From contig UBXV01000037.1 in assembly GCA_900469625.1 (NCBI GenBank), positions 697 through 64,696 on the forward strand: a stretch of DNA of 64,000 nucleotides, given 5' to 3'. Position numbers and translations under genes: made by a program. Position 1 is the first letter of the stretch; each line of letters begins with the position of its first letter. This document shows positions 25,991 through 35,032 of this stretch, piece after piece. Below the pieces are notes generated by a model. It ran no database searches. It worked only from the letters and a program-made list of their open reading frames with translations, and was not told where the DNA came from. The DNA is from Hyphomicrobiales bacterium. GTDB lineage: Bacteria; Pseudomonadota; Alphaproteobacteria; Rhizobiales; Rhizobiaceae.

Positions 25991-27166
25991 ATGCCCGAAA
26001 GCGCGACGTCGCCGATCGCCAACGAAATCTTCGCGGGTTCGCGCGTGTCCGGATCGGACGTCGAGATCAGCATCGTCACGACCCTCGACGGCTTCGAAGC
26101 CCTCGAGAAGGAGTGGAACGATCTGTTCGAGCGGGCGGCGACGCCTCAGCAGGTGTTCCAGCGCCACGCCTTCCTGCGGTACTGGGCGCGGCATTATCTC
26201 GACGCGCGTACACAACTCTCCATCATCGCCGGGCGGATCGACGGGCGTCTCGCCACTCTCTGGCCGCTGGTGCGTTACCGCAGGCTCGGGATTGAAGTGC
26301 TTTCCTTCATGGGCGCGCCGGTGGCCCAGTTCGGCGATGTGCTTGTCGAAGCCGGCGACAACAGAGCCGCCTTGCTCCAGGCGGGCTGGACGGCACTTGC
26401 CTCTCTCGGCGTCGACCTTTTCGAAGCGCGACGGGTGCGCACCGACGCCGCTCTTTGTGGCTGCCCCCTGCCGGGCATTGCCATCCTGCCTGGCGATCTC
26501 AAGGCACCTTTCGCAAACCTGTCATGGCGGATCCTGCCCGACGGCCTGGGTGTCGCCTATTCGCCACGCGAGCGGTCGAACCACCGCCGCCGGCTGCGCA
26601 GGCTGAACGAGCGCGGCGTAGTCACCTTCAGCGAGCCGGAGCCAGGACCTGAGGCAAGCGCGGCCGCGGCAACCGCCATCACCATCAAGAGGACCTGGCT
26701 GCTCGAAAACGCCATCCTGTCCCAGACGGTCATGGACAACAGGTTCCAGGCCTTCTTCGAAGATGTGGCCGGCGATGCCGCGACCGGCCTGCGGGTCTCT
26801 TCCATTGCCTGCGATGGGCGGCCGATCGGCATAGATCTCGCCTTCGATTGCAAGGGACACACCTTCGGTCATGTCCTTGCGGCTGCCTCGGGCTATGAGC
26901 GCGAGGGGCTGGGAAGACTGCTCATTCACCGGACATTCGCCGCAGCCGCCGATCGCGGCAACCGCGTCTTCGACCTTCTGGCTCCGGCCGACGAGTACAA
27001 GATGCAACACGCCGACGGCCTCGTCGCCGTCAGCGACAACGCCTTCGCTTTCTCCTGGCGCGGCCGGCTGATGCGCACGCTCGTGCTGGCGCGGCTGCAA
27101 CCGATGGCCAAAGCCTGGGCCAAGCGCCTGCCTGCTGGCCTGCTGCGCCGGCTCGTCTTGCGTTAA
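25991..27166 (+). CDS. CelD/BcsL-like GNAT-fold acyltransferase
   Basis: 391 residues. The N-terminal half carries the CelD-type pattern FEALEKEWNDLFERAATPQQVFQ and RYWARHYLD; the C-terminal half is a GNAT fold with RSNHRRRLRRLNERGVVTF and GYEREGLGRLLIHRTFAAA. Relatives were named for a cellulose cluster in Agrobacterium, but no cellulose synthase gene is near. It may acylate a sugar or peptide in envelope material. It lies 3 bases after the CPF-motif gene. Confidence 0.85.
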   Translation: MPESATSPIANEIFAGSRVSGSDVEISIVTTLDGFEALEKEWNDLFERAATPQQVFQRHAFLRYWARHYLDARTQLSIIAGRIDGRLATLWPLVRYRRLGIEVLSFMGAPVAQFGDVLVEAGDNRAALLQAGWTALASLGVDLFEARRVRTDAALCGCPLPGIAILPGDLKAPFANLSWRILPDGLGVAYSPRERSNHRRRLRRLNERGVVTFSEPEPGPEASAAAATAITIKRTWLLENAILSQTVMDNRFQAFFEDVAGDAATGLRVSSIACDGRPIGIDLAFDCKGHTFGHVLAAASGYEREGLGRLLIHRTFAAAADRGNRVFDLLAPADEYKMQHADGLVAVSDNAFAFSWRGRLMRTLVLARLQPMAKAWAKRLPAGLLRRLVLR

Positions 27167-27187
27167 CCCTTGGCACGACCAGCCGCG

Positions 27188-27227
27188 TCAGGCGAGCTGT
27201 CGCGGCGTCAGACGAGCTGTCGCGGCG
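27188..27227. repeat. Two-copy 20-base tandem repeat at the 3' end of the SixA-like gene
   Basis: TCAGGCGAGCTGTCGCGGCG (27188-27207) is followed at once by TCAGACGAGCTGTCGCGGCG (27208-27227), differing in one base. The second copy encodes the last codons and stop of the phosphatase gene on the minus strand; the first copy lies just beyond the stop. Confidence 0.85.
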
Positions 27228-27744
27228 TCACGAAGTCGACGAGGCGACACCCACCCGGGGCGAGGTCCTGCCAGCTTGAGCCGTCGAAGGAGAACACCGC
27301 GAGCCCCGCTGTCGGAAATTTCTGCCGCATGCGGGCAAGCATCTCCGCCGCGCCAGCCCCGGCAATGCGATCAGCCAGATCCTCCATGCCGGGATTGTGG
27401 CCGACGACCAGCAGGTCGCGGATCGCCGGGTCGACAGCGCCAAGTGTGGTCAGGATGGCCGCTGCTCCAACCTCGTAGATGTCGGAGGTTTCCCGGCAGT
27501 TGATCGGCGACGGCAGGCGATCGCTGACCAGCGCCCAGGTTTCCCGCGCGCGCCGCGCCGTGGAAACGATGGCAAGCGCGGGTATCAGGCCCTTGCGCGC
27601 CATGTAGGCGCCCATCAGCGGAGCCGCCTTGCGGCCGCGTTCGCCAAGCGGGCGATCATGATCGTCGACGCCGTCGGGCCAGGCCGATTTCGCGTGGCGC
27701 AGCAACATCAGGCGATATGGTCTTGCCCCGTCATCTTCTGCCAT
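27208..27744 (-). CDS. SixA-type histidine phosphatase
   Basis: 178-residue histidine-phosphatase-superfamily protein. The catalytic RH pair is in LLRHAKSAWP (Arg16, His17) and the second catalytic His is in VVGHNPGMEDLA, both in the SixA arrangement. In E. coli SixA dephosphorylates phosphohistidine on PTS-related proteins. The start at 27744 sits just before the first motif; longer in-frame starts overlap the leuC terminator. The C-terminus falls in a tandem duplication. Confidence 0.87.
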   Translation of the reverse strand: MAEDDGARPYRLMLLRHAKSAWPDGVDDHDRPLGERGRKAAPLMGAYMARKGLIPALAIVSTARRARETWALVSDRLPSPINCRETSDIYEVGAAAILTTLGAVDPAIRDLLVVGHNPGMEDLADRIAGAGAAEMLARMRQKFPTAGLAVFSFDGSSWQDLAPGGCRLVDFVTPRQLV

Positions 27745-27837
27745 AGGAACTGCGCTCCCGCCAAATACCGCCCCATGCTGAAGCCGCTCCACCATTCTGG
27801 CATTGCGCCCTGATTTTGTCGTGCCGAAAGGCACCAT

Positions 27838-27863
27838 AAAAAAGGCCGCCCCGGGGGGCGGCC
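27838..27863 (-). terminator. Intrinsic terminator of leuC
   Basis: On the minus strand GGCCGCCCC and GGGGCGGCC form a perfect stem with a very short C/G loop, followed by six T. It lies about 50 bases beyond the leuC stop. Confidence 0.92.
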
Positions 27864-27912
27864 ATCAACGCCGGAAAAGCTCAAGAACCGGCTTACTTTC
27901 ACGCGGTTCGGA

Positions 27913-29322
27913 TTATTTCCACTCGCGGATGTCGACGAAGTGTCCGGCGACCGCGGCAGCCGCCGCCATTGCCGGCGACACCAGATGGGTGCGGCCCTTG
28001 AAGCCCTGGCGTCCCTCGAAGTTGCGGTTGGACGTCGAGGCGCAGCGTTCGCCGGGCTTCAACCGGTCGTCGTTCATCGCCAGGCACATGGAGCAGCCCG
28101 GCTCGCGCCAGTCGAAGCCGGCGTCCCGGAAGATCTTGTCGAGGCCTTCGGCTTCCGCCTGTTCCTTCACGAGGCCGGAACCCGGCACGATCATCGCCGA
28201 AACGGTCGGAGCGACCTGACGGCCCTCGACGACAGCGGCAACCGCACGCAGGTCCTCGATGCGGCCATTGGTGCACGAACCGATAAAGACGCGGTCGACG
28301 GCAATGTCGGTGATCTTGGTGCCGGGCTTCAGGCCCATATAGTCGAGCGCGCGCCATTTGGAGGTGCGCTTGGTCTCCTCCTGGATCTCGTCCGGGTTCG
28401 GAACGATGCCCTGGACGGAGATCACGTCCTCGGGCGAGGAACCCCAGGAGACGATCGGCGGCAGGTTGGCGGCGTCGAGCACGACGACGCGGTCGTAATG
28501 GGCACCCTCGTCCGTGTGCAGCGTCTTCCAATACTCGATCGCCATGTCGAGCGCCTTGCCCTTCGGCGCGCGCGGCTTGCCCTTGATGTATTCGAAGGTC
28601 GTCTCATCCGGCGCGATCAGGCCGGCGCGGGCACCGCCTTCGATCGTCATGTTGCAGATGGTCATGCGGCCTTCCATCGACAGCGCGCGGATCGCTTCGC
28701 CGGCAAACTCGATGACGTGGCCGGTGCCACCGGCCGTGCCGATCTCGCCGATGATGGCAAGGATGATGTCCTTGGCGGTGACGCCGGGCGGCAGCTGGCC
28801 GTCGACGCGCACCAGCATGTTCTTGGCCTTCTTCTGGATCAGCGTCTGGGTCGCGAGCACGTGCTCGACTTCGGACGTGCCGATACCGTGCGCCAAAGCA
28901 CCGAAGGCGCCGTGCGTCGAGGTGTGGCTGTCGCCGCAAACGATGGTCATGCCCGGCAGCGTGAAGCCCTGTTCGGGGCCAACGATGTGCACGATGCCCT
29001 GGCGCTTGTCGTTCTCGGAGTAGTATTCGACACCGAACTCGGCCGCGTTGGTGGCGAGCGCCTCGACCTGGATGCGGCTTTCCTCGTTCTTGATACCGAG
29101 GTGGCGATCAGGCGAAGTCGGCACGTTGTGGTCGACGACGGCAAGCGTCTTTTCCGGCGCGCGCACCTTGCGGCCGGCCATGCGCAGACCTTCGAAGGCC
29201 TGCGGGCTCGTCACTTCGTGAACGAGGTGACGATCGATGTAGAGAAGACAGGTGCCATCGTCCTGGCTGTTGACCAGGTGGTCGTCCCAGATCTTGTCAT
29301 AGAGAGTACGCGGTGCGCTCAT
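27913..29322 (-). CDS. leuC: 3-isopropylmalate dehydratase large subunit
   Basis: 469 residues, the standard length. It carries the [4Fe-4S] cluster: Cys ligands lie in [13 protein letters not shown] and in the [13 protein letters not shown] pair, and [27 protein letters not shown] is the aconitase signature. With LeuD it isomerises isopropylmalate. It stands alone with its own terminator, far from leuD. The ATG at 29322 starts [15 protein letters not shown], the normal N-terminus. Confidence 0.97.
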   Translation of the reverse strand: MSAPRTLYDKIWDDHLVNSQDDGTCLLYIDRHLVHEVTSPQAFEGLRMAGRKVRAPEKTLAVVDHNVPTSPDRHLGIKNEESRIQVEALATNAAEFGVEYYSENDKRQGIVHIVGPEQGFTLPGMTIVCGDSHTSTHGAFGALAHGIGTSEVEHVLATQTLIQKKAKNMLVRVDGQLPPGVTAKDIILAIIGEIGTAGGTGHVIEFAGEAIRALSMEGRMTICNMTIEGGARAGLIAPDETTFEYIKGKPRAPKGKALDMAIEYWKTLHTDEGAHYDRVVVLDAANLPPIVSWGSSPEDVISVQGIVPNPDEIQEETKRTSKWRALDYMGLKPGTKITDIAVDRVFIGSCTNGRIEDLRAVAAVVEGRQVAPTVSAMIVPGSGLVKEQAEAEGLDKIFRDAGFDWREPGCSMCLAMNDDRLKPGERCASTSNRNFEGRQGFKGRTHLVSPAMAAAAAVAGHFVDIREWK

Positions 29323-29565
29323 GGCGATATATCCATCGAATTTTCGTAAATGAGGGAAAAGCCGGCAGCAAGGCGGCCGGAAACGCTGATCAAGGGATCA
29401 GGATAGGAGGCTTGTCAGCGCCCCGGACACGCGCGCGAAAAAGCGGGCCGGAAGACGCTTGTGGTCTTGCAGCACGACAATTTTCTGCTCTCGACATCCG
29501 AACTTGGATTCCATGACACCGTACATATCAATTTTCTGACACTTCGGCAATCGGTGGAAGCGGCC

Positions 29566-30387
29566 TCAACGCTGCTCTGCGCGGCGCAACCGACGCTCGA
29601 TTCCCCTCAGGCCCAGCGACAGGCCGATCGTCAGCACGAGATAGACATAGGCAACGATCGAATAGGTCTCGAAGAAGCGAAAGGAGCCGGACGCATAGAC
29701 CTTGCCCATCTGGGTGATGTCGGCGACGCCGAGCACCGAGACCAGCGACGAGTCCTTGACCATGGCGACGAAATCGTTGCCGAGCGGCGGCAGGATCACC
29801 CGCACAGCCTGCGGAAAGATCACCAGGCGAAACCGCTGGTAGCGCGTGAGACCCAGCGCCTTGGCGGCCTCCACCTGGCCTTTGTCGACCGAGAGGATGC
29901 CGGCGCGAAAGACCTCGGCGATGAAGGCGGAATAGCCGATCATCAGCGCGATGATCGCCCGCCACATCAAAGAGATGTCGCGCACCACCACCGGCTCCAT
30001 CCAGCCGGCCGAAATCAGCGGAGCGGTGATAAAGTTGGCGATCGTGACGAGCGCCGGCGCACCGACGAAGGCGATATAGAACAACAGGACCAGGATCGGC
30101 ACACCGCGAATGACCTCGGTGTAGAAGCGTGCGATCTGGCGCGGGGCCGCGTGCTCCGACAGCGCCATCAGCGCGATGCCGAGGCCGAGCGTGGTGGCGA
30201 GCACGAAGCCCATCAGGGTTACGAAGACGGTGACGCCGATGCCCTTGAGGACGACGTTGAAGACTTCGGTGTAGATGTCATTGGTGACGATGATTGCGGC
30301 GAGCGCCACTGCAATCACCAGAAGGGCGACCAGCCACCAGGGATAGTCGCCCTTTGCGGACATGTCAGACGATTGTGGGGCGGCCAT
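29566..30387 (-). CDS. Polar amino-acid ABC transporter permease
   Basis: 273-residue inner-membrane protein with about six helices, of the HisM/GlnP type. The EAA loop is EAAKALGLTRYQRFRLVIFP followed by an LPPLGNDF segment, where an ATPase would dock. Its start lies 9 bases after the binding-protein stop, so they form an operon. No ATPase gene follows; the next gene downstream is leuC after 243 bases. It presumably borrows an ATPase from another system. Confidence 0.92.
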   Translation of the reverse strand: MAAPQSSDMSAKGDYPWWLVALLVIAVALAAIIVTNDIYTEVFNVVLKGIGVTVFVTLMGFVLATTLGLGIALMALSEHAAPRQIARFYTEVIRGVPILVLLFYIAFVGAPALVTIANFITAPLISAGWMEPVVVRDISLMWRAIIALMIGYSAFIAEVFRAGILSVDKGQVEAAKALGLTRYQRFRLVIFPQAVRVILPPLGNDFVAMVKDSSLVSVLGVADITQMGKVYASGSFRFFETYSIVAYVYLVLTIGLSLGLRGIERRLRRAEQR

Positions 30388-30396
30388 GGCCTGCGA

Positions 30397-31206
30397 TCAG
30401 CCGCCCATCTTGTAGTCGAGGAACCACTTCTTGTCCAAGGCGTCGAAGGTTCCATCTGCCTTCAGCGCCTTGATCGCGGCGTTGATCGGAGCAACGAGAT
30501 CGGATCCCTTCGGATAGATGAAGCCGAAATCCTCGGTGCCGAGCGGACCGCCGACGACCTTCAGCTTGCCTTCGGAGGAATCGACATAGCCCTTGGCTGC
30601 GACACTGTCGGTCAGGACGACGTCGACGTCGCCGGCCTTCAGGGCCTGAACCGTCGCGCCGAAGGTTTCGAACAGCTTGACGCGCGGGTTCTGCTCGTTG
30701 CCATCGAGCATTTCGTAGACGGCAGTGTAGAACGGCGAGGTGCCCGGCTGCGCGCCGACCAGACCATCGGCAAAGGCGCCGAAACTCTTGCCGTCGTTGA
30801 AGCGGGTCTCGTCGCCGCGCACCAGCATGAACTGCTGCGAGCGCATGTAGGGGTCGGAGAAATCGACCTTTTCCTTGCGGTCGTCCTTGATGGTGATGCC
30901 GGTCATGCCGATCTGGTACTGGCCGTCATGCACGGCCTGGATCATCGCGTCCCAGCTGGTGTTCTGGTACTCGACCTTGAAGTTCAGACGCTTGGCGATC
31001 TCGTTCATCGCGTCATATTCCCAGCCGATCGCCTCGCCGGTCTTCGGATCGACGAACTGCAGCGGCGGGTAGGCATTTTCCGTGACGACGATGACCGTCT
31101 TGCCACCGAGGTCAGGCAGGTCGCTGGCAAAAGCCGGTGCGGAAAAGGCAAATGGAACGGCGAGTGCGGCTGCGATGCCCGCAAGCACATGGCGACGGAT
31201 TGTCAT
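30397..31206 (-). CDS. Polar amino-acid ABC transporter substrate-binding protein
   Basis: 269 residues with a Sec signal peptide (residues 1-27, ending AFSAPAFASD). The mature part is a type-3 family (SBP_bac_3) periplasmic binding protein: ENAYPPLQFVDPKTGEAIGWEYD, then GMTGITIKDDRKEKVDFSDPY, the family signature. The substrate is an amino acid, perhaps glutamine-like; not resolvable by eye. The permease follows after 9 bases. Confidence 0.93.
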   Translation of the reverse strand: MTIRRHVLAGIAAALAVPFAFSAPAFASDLPDLGGKTVIVVTENAYPPLQFVDPKTGEAIGWEYDAMNEIAKRLNFKVEYQNTSWDAMIQAVHDGQYQIGMTGITIKDDRKEKVDFSDPYMRSQQFMLVRGDETRFNDGKSFGAFADGLVGAQPGTSPFYTAVYEMLDGNEQNPRVKLFETFGATVQALKAGDVDVVLTDSVAAKGYVDSSEGKLKVVGGPLGTEDFGFIYPKGSDLVAPINAAIKALKADGTFDALDKKWFLDYKMGG

Positions 31207-31277
31207 TGGAGGAGCTCCCGAAAAGTGTGGCAGCGAAAAATGTCACGGATTGCGGAGAAAAGACAAGCGCATAGTAC

Positions 31278-31307
31278 CAAAAAAGAAAGGCGGCCCGAGG
31301 CCGCCTT
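31278..31307 (-). terminator. Intrinsic terminator of rplS
   Basis: On the minus strand AAGGCGGCC and GGCCGCCTT form a perfect 9-bp stem around TCG, then TCTTTTTT. It separates rplS from the downstream binding-protein gene. Confidence 0.92.
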
Positions 31308-31333
31308 CCCAACAATCCGAAAGGATTGAAAAC

Positions 31334-31870
31334 TTATTCCGCTGCGGCTTCAGCTGCCTTGGCGGCTTCTGCTGCTGCCTTGGCTTCTGCGGCTTCGGCT
31401 GCTGCCTTTTCGGCGGCCAGAGCCTGAGCTGCTGCGATCTTTTCAGCTTCGATGCGTGCCTTTTCCTCGGCAACGGCCTGACGCTCGGCTTCGTTCAGCT
31501 TGCGAGCGCGCGTACCGGTGTTTTCAACGATACGAGCCGACTTGCCGCGACGATCGCGCAGGTAGTAGAGCTTGGCGCGACGGACCTTGCCGCGGCGAAC
31601 CACTTCAACGCTCTCGACGAGCGGCGAGTAGACCGGGAATACGCGCTCGACGCCTTCGCCGTAGGAGATCTTGCGAACGGTGAAGCTCTCGTTGATGCCG
31701 CCGCCCGAACGAGCGATGCAAACGCCTTCATAGGCCTGAACGCGGGTACGCGAGCCTTCGACAACGCGGACGTTGACGCGCAGCGTGTCGCCTGCGGAGA
31801 AATCGGGGAGCGTGCGCTTGGCGGCAATCTTGGCGGCCTGTTCGGCTTCCAGCTGCTGGATGATGTTCAT
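31334..31870 (-). CDS. rplS: 50S ribosomal protein L19
   Basis: 178 residues. The first 115 or so are standard L19 ([19 protein letters not shown] and [21 protein letters not shown]), located at the 30S-50S interface. The last 55 residues are a charged and Ala-rich helical tail of EA/KA repeats, seen in rhizobia but absent from E. coli L19. AAAGGTT precedes the ATG. A terminator follows. It lies near trmD-rimM-rpsP but is separated from trmD by the opposite-strand exporter gene. Confidence 0.97.
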   Translation of the reverse strand: MNIIQQLEAEQAAKIAAKRTLPDFSAGDTLRVNVRVVEGSRTRVQAYEGVCIARSGGGINESFTVRKISYGEGVERVFPVYSPLVESVEVVRRGKVRRAKLYYLRDRRGKSARIVENTGTRARKLNEAERQAVAEEKARIEAEKIAAAQALAAEKAAAEAAEAKAAAEAAKAAEAAAE

Positions 31871-32188
31871 CGGGTTAACCTTTCAAGTTCTTCTGAAACA
31901 GCCAGAGCGCTCTCGATCGACCTGTCGGACGTGCCTTCAGATGTTGCCGGATCCCGGCAGGAGCGAATTCACCATTCTTTGTTGGTGGTCGACGGGCAAA
32001 AACCCGAACCGGGGCGGCACTTACACGAAGAAACCCCGCTTGTCATCCCCGCAAGCCATATTTTCCGGGCCATGGAGGCGTTCGGCGCGGATTCTATCAG
32101 AGATTCCGAATGAACGCGCATGGAAAAGCGTGCGTGCGCGGACTTGCGGCCGCAAAACCGGCGGGCTATGCCGGCTCAGGGATGAGGG
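31871..32188. other. Divergent intergenic region between rplS and the TauE-type exporter
   Basis: 318 bases without a convincing gene. A short hairpin CACCA-N8-TGGTG occurs near 31969-31986. It should hold the rplS promoter (minus) and the exporter promoter (plus), but I cannot mark clear elements. A 178-residue plus-strand reading through it is antisense-derived and is not supported. Confidence 0.5.
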
Positions 32189-32941
32189 ATGGCCATGCAT
32201 ATCTTCGAAATACTTCTGCTTTTCGTTGCCGGCCTGCTGTCGGGAATGGTCAACGCGATTGCCGGTGGCGGAACCTTCCTCACCTTTGGTGCCATGACCC
32301 TTGGCGGGCTGCCGCCGATCGTCGCCAATGCAACCTCGTCGATCATCCAGCTCCCTGGCTACATCACCTCGACGCTTGCCTATGCCAAGGAGATCCGCGC
32401 CGATAAAAGCCAGGCGATCAAGCTCGGCGTCATCTCGGCGATCGGCGGACTTGTCGGTGCCGTGCTGTTGATCTCGCTCTCGAACGCCTCGTTCCGCGCG
32501 CTTGTGCCATGGCTGCTGATCGCCGCGACGGCGATCTTTGCCGCCGGCCCGCTTCTGAAGCCCAAGGCCCGCATCGACGAGCATGCGATCAGTCCGGCCG
32601 GCATCGTCAGCCAGTTCGCAACCTCGATCTATGGCGGCTTCTTCGGCGCCGGCATGGGCATCATGATGCTGGCGGTACTGGGGCTTGCGACCGGCGGCGG
32701 CTATCACCGCCTGAATGCGCTGAAGAACTTCATCTCGATCGTCATTGCCGCCATCGCCATTGTCGTTTTCGCCGCCGGCGGCGTCGTGTCGTGGCTGCAT
32801 GCGGCGATCATGGTGCCGGGTGCGGCGCTCGGCGGCTATCTCGGTGTCTGGGCGGCCAGGCGCGTTCCGCAGGCAGTGATCCGCGCCCTGGTGGTGGCGG
32901 TGGGATTGCTGCTCGCCGCCTATTACTTCTTCACCGGCTGA
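32189..32941 (+). CDS. TauE/SafE-family membrane transporter
   Basis: 250 residues with about eight hydrophobic helices and the family repeat pattern: [18 protein letters not shown] near the N-terminus and [19 protein letters not shown] in the second half. Relatives export sulfite, sulfoacetate or other small organic anions; the substrate here is unknown. The 3' end overlaps the 3' end of trmD by 19 bases on opposite strands. Confidence 0.9.
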   Translation: MAMHIFEILLLFVAGLLSGMVNAIAGGGTFLTFGAMTLGGLPPIVANATSSIIQLPGYITSTLAYAKEIRADKSQAIKLGVISAIGGLVGAVLLISLSNASFRALVPWLLIAATAIFAAGPLLKPKARIDEHAISPAGIVSQFATSIYGGFFGAGMGIMMLAVLGLATGGGYHRLNALKNFISIVIAAIAIVVFAAGGVVSWLHAAIMVPGAALGGYLGVWAARRVPQAVIRALVVAVGLLLAAYYFFTG

Positions 32942-33615
32942 GAAAGCAGGTCCGGCCGGCGCTCACCGGTCAACCGGCGGGCCTCCGCCTCGCGCCATTT
33001 GGCGATGGCGCCGTGATTGCCTGACGTCAGCACCGCCGGGATCTCCCGGCCCTCGAACACCTGTGGCCGTGTGTAGTGCGGATGCTCGAGCAATCCGCCT
33101 TCGAAACTCTCGTGGACGCCCGAAAGCTCATTGCCCATCACGCCGGGCAGGATGCGCACGACCGCGTCGAGCAGCGTCAGCGCCGCCGGCTCGCCGCCTG
33201 AAAGAATATAGTCGCCGATCGACACTTCCTCGAGTTCGCGCCCGTCGATGACGCGCTGATCGACGCCTTCGAACCGGCCACAGACAATCACCACGCCGGG
33301 ACCGTCGGCAAGTTCGCGCACGCGCGCCTGCGTCAGCGGCCGGCCGCGCGGGCTCATCAGAAGCCGCGGGCGGTCATCGTTGCCGGAGACTGCGTCAATC
33401 GCACGGGCAAGCACGTCGGGTTTCAGCACCATGCCGGCGCCGCCGCCGGCCGGCGTGTCGTCGACGGTGCGGTGCTTGTCCTCGGCGAAATCACGGATCT
33501 GCACGGCATCGATCGACCATTGGCCGCGCTCCAGCGCCCGGCCCGAAAGCGAGGCGCCGAGATGACCGGGAAACATTTCGGGATAGAGCGTGAGCACCGT
33601 TGCGCGGAAGGGCAT
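32923..33615 (-). CDS. trmD: tRNA (guanine-37-N1)-methyltransferase
   Basis: 230-residue SPOUT methyltransferase placing m1G37 in tRNAs to prevent frameshifting. Motifs: [20 protein letters not shown] at the start, [25 protein letters not shown] and the knot segment [14 protein letters not shown], followed by the catalytic-region [17 protein letters not shown]. The start at 33615 lies 11 bases after rimM. Its 3' end overlaps the exporter gene. Confidence 0.97.
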   Translation of the reverse strand: MPFRATVLTLYPEMFPGHLGASLSGRALERGQWSIDAVQIRDFAEDKHRTVDDTPAGGGAGMVLKPDVLARAIDAVSGNDDRPRLLMSPRGRPLTQARVRELADGPGVVIVCGRFEGVDQRVIDGRELEEVSIGDYILSGGEPAALTLLDAVVRILPGVMGNELSGVHESFEGGLLEHPHYTRPQVFEGREIPAVLTSGNHGAIAKWREAEARRLTGERRPDLLSQPVKK

Positions 33616-33626
33616 TGCCTTGCCGC

Positions 33627-34187
33627 TCACTTGCGCTTGGCCGAAAACGGGCTGCCAGACTCGTCCTTGTCGTCGATGAGGCCGGCGGCCAGGGGATCGA
33701 CGAGCATCTTTCCGCCTTCGAGATCGATCTCGAGGACGGACCATTCGGTAAAGGGAATGAGCACGGGGCGCTTGCCCGGGCCCTTCAACTCGAGCAGATC
33801 GCCGGCGCCGAAATCGAACACGCCGGTCACGGTGCCGTAGCTCTTGCCGCTGCCGTCGACGGCTTCGAGACCTTCGAGGTCGGCATAGAAGAATTCGTCT
33901 TCGTCGAGATCGTCGTCCGGCAGGTTGTCCCGGTCGATGAACAGTTCAAGACCGTTGAGCGCCTCGGCGGCGTTGCGGTCGTTGACGCCACGAAAGCGCA
34001 CGACGACCACGTTCTTGGCCTCGCGGATTTCCAGCACTTCGAACAGGCGTCCGTCGGCGCTGTGCAGATGGCCGTAGTCGCCGAGCGCCGTCGGGTCGTC
34101 GGTGAAGGACTTGACCCTGACCTCGCCGCGCAGGCCTTGCGCCGCACCGATAGTCGCCATCAGAACCGGGTTTTCGAGTTTGCTCAT
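33627..34187 (-). CDS. rimM: Ribosome maturation factor RimM
   Basis: 186 residues with an N-terminal RimM domain ([20 protein letters not shown]) and C-terminal PRC-barrel ([16 protein letters not shown] onward). It binds S19 and assists 16S 3'-domain assembly. Two adjacent ATGs (34190 and 34187) are possible; the second is used. A strong hairpin with a T run separates it from rpsP upstream, so its level may be partly independent of rpsP. Confidence 0.96.
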   Translation of the reverse strand: MSKLENPVLMATIGAAQGLRGEVRVKSFTDDPTALGDYGHLHSADGRLFEVLEIREAKNVVVVRFRGVNDRNAAEALNGLELFIDRDNLPDDDLDEDEFFYADLEGLEAVDGSGKSYGTVTGVFDFGAGDLLELKGPGKRPVLIPFTEWSVLEIDLEGGKMLVDPLAAGLIDDKDESGSPFSAKRK

Positions 34188-34226
34188 CATCCGCATCCAT
34201 TTCAGGATTTCAGGGTGCACATAACG

Positions 34227-34256
34227 GAAAACGGGCGGCATGGAAATGCCGCCCGT
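34227..34256 (-). terminator. Terminator/attenuator between rpsP and rimM
   Basis: On the minus strand ACGGGCGGCAT and ATGCCGCCCGT form a perfect 11-bp stem around TTCC, running into TTTTCC. It lies 23 bases beyond the rpsP stop and 40 bases before rimM, so it would limit transcription from rpsP into rimM-trmD. Confidence 0.82.
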
Positions 34257-34279
34257 CACCTTCATCCGTTTGACGGATC

Positions 34280-34645
34280 TTATTCTGCGGCAGCAGCAGC
34301 AGCGGCGTCTTCGGCCTTCTGCTTGGCTTCAGCAGCGCGTTCCTGAGCCTTCTTGCCCGGCAGACCCTTGTTCGGGTTGGCGCGAGCCGGACGCTGGGCG
34401 ATACCAGCCTGGTCGAGGAAGCGCAGAACGCGGTCGGTCGGCTGGGCGCCCTGGGCGATCCAGTGGGTGATACGCTCGGCGTTCAGCTCGACGCGCTTTT
34501 CGTCGTCCTTGCCGAGCATCGGGTTCCAGGAACCGATCTTCTCGAGGAAGCGGCCGTCACGCGGGCTGCGCGCGTCGGCAACGACGATCTGGTAGTAAGG
34601 ACGCTTCTTGGAACCGCCACGGGCGAGACGAATTTTCAGTGCCAT
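34280..34645 (-). CDS. rpsP: 30S ribosomal protein S16
   Basis: 121 residues: canonical S16 ([20 protein letters not shown], then [12 protein letters not shown] and [16 protein letters not shown]) followed by a roughly 40-residue Lys/Ala/Glu-rich tail. E. coli S16 is about 82 residues, so the tail is an alphaproteobacterial extension. An ORF starting upstream at 34747 overlaps the chorismate mutase gene and is rejected. A terminator follows. Confidence 0.97.
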   Translation of the reverse strand: MALKIRLARGGSKKRPYYQIVVADARSPRDGRFLEKIGSWNPMLGKDDEKRVELNAERITHWIAQGAQPTDRVLRFLDQAGIAQRPARANPNKGLPGKKAQERAAEAKQKAEDAAAAAAAE

Positions 34646-34682
34646 TTGAGTAACTCCTTGCAGGCTTTCTTGACCGCTTCGT

Positions 34683-35018
34683 TCAAGCGGAATGGGTGGT
34701 GCCGACGGCGCCCGCGGACTGCGTGCGATCGGCGGCGATGGCTTCATGATGCCGGATGACTTCCTTGATGATGAAGTTCAGGAACTTCTCGGCGAAATCC
34801 GGATCCAGATTGGCATCCTTCGCCAGATGGCGGAGGCGTTCGATCTGGTATTCTTCGCGCGCCGGATCGGCCGGCGGCAGTTGGTGCTTGGCCTTGAGAA
34901 CGCCCACCGCCTGGGTGCAGCGGAACCGTTCGGCCAGCATGTGAACGAGCGCGGCATCGATATTGTCGATCGACTGCCGGTAACCCGCCAATTCCTGTCT
35001 GATTTCGGGATCAATCAT
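34683..35018 (-). CDS. Chorismate mutase (AroQ class)
   Basis: 111 residues, all-helical. [20 protein letters not shown] starts the first helix; [20 protein letters not shown] carries the catalytic Arg and Lys positions of AroQ mutases, followed by [10 protein letters not shown]. It rearranges chorismate to prephenate for Phe and Tyr synthesis. The family in alphaproteobacteria is often a stand-alone domain between ffh and rpsP, as here. An alternative GTG start at 35036 overlaps ffh by 4 bases. Confidence 0.9.
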   Translation of the reverse strand: MIDPEIRQELAGYRQSIDNIDAALVHMLAERFRCTQAVGVLKAKHQLPPADPAREEYQIERLRHLAKDANLDPDFAEKFLNFIIKEVIRHHEAIAADRTQSAGAVGTTHSA

Positions 35019-35032
35019 ATCTCTAGCGATCC

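Noticed and set aside
29461-31329. 622-codon plus-strand reading opposite the amino-acid ABC genes
   Set aside because: It lies on top of two intact genes with clear signatures; its translation is low-complexity and rich in Asp, His, Arg and Gly, as expected for an antisense frame.
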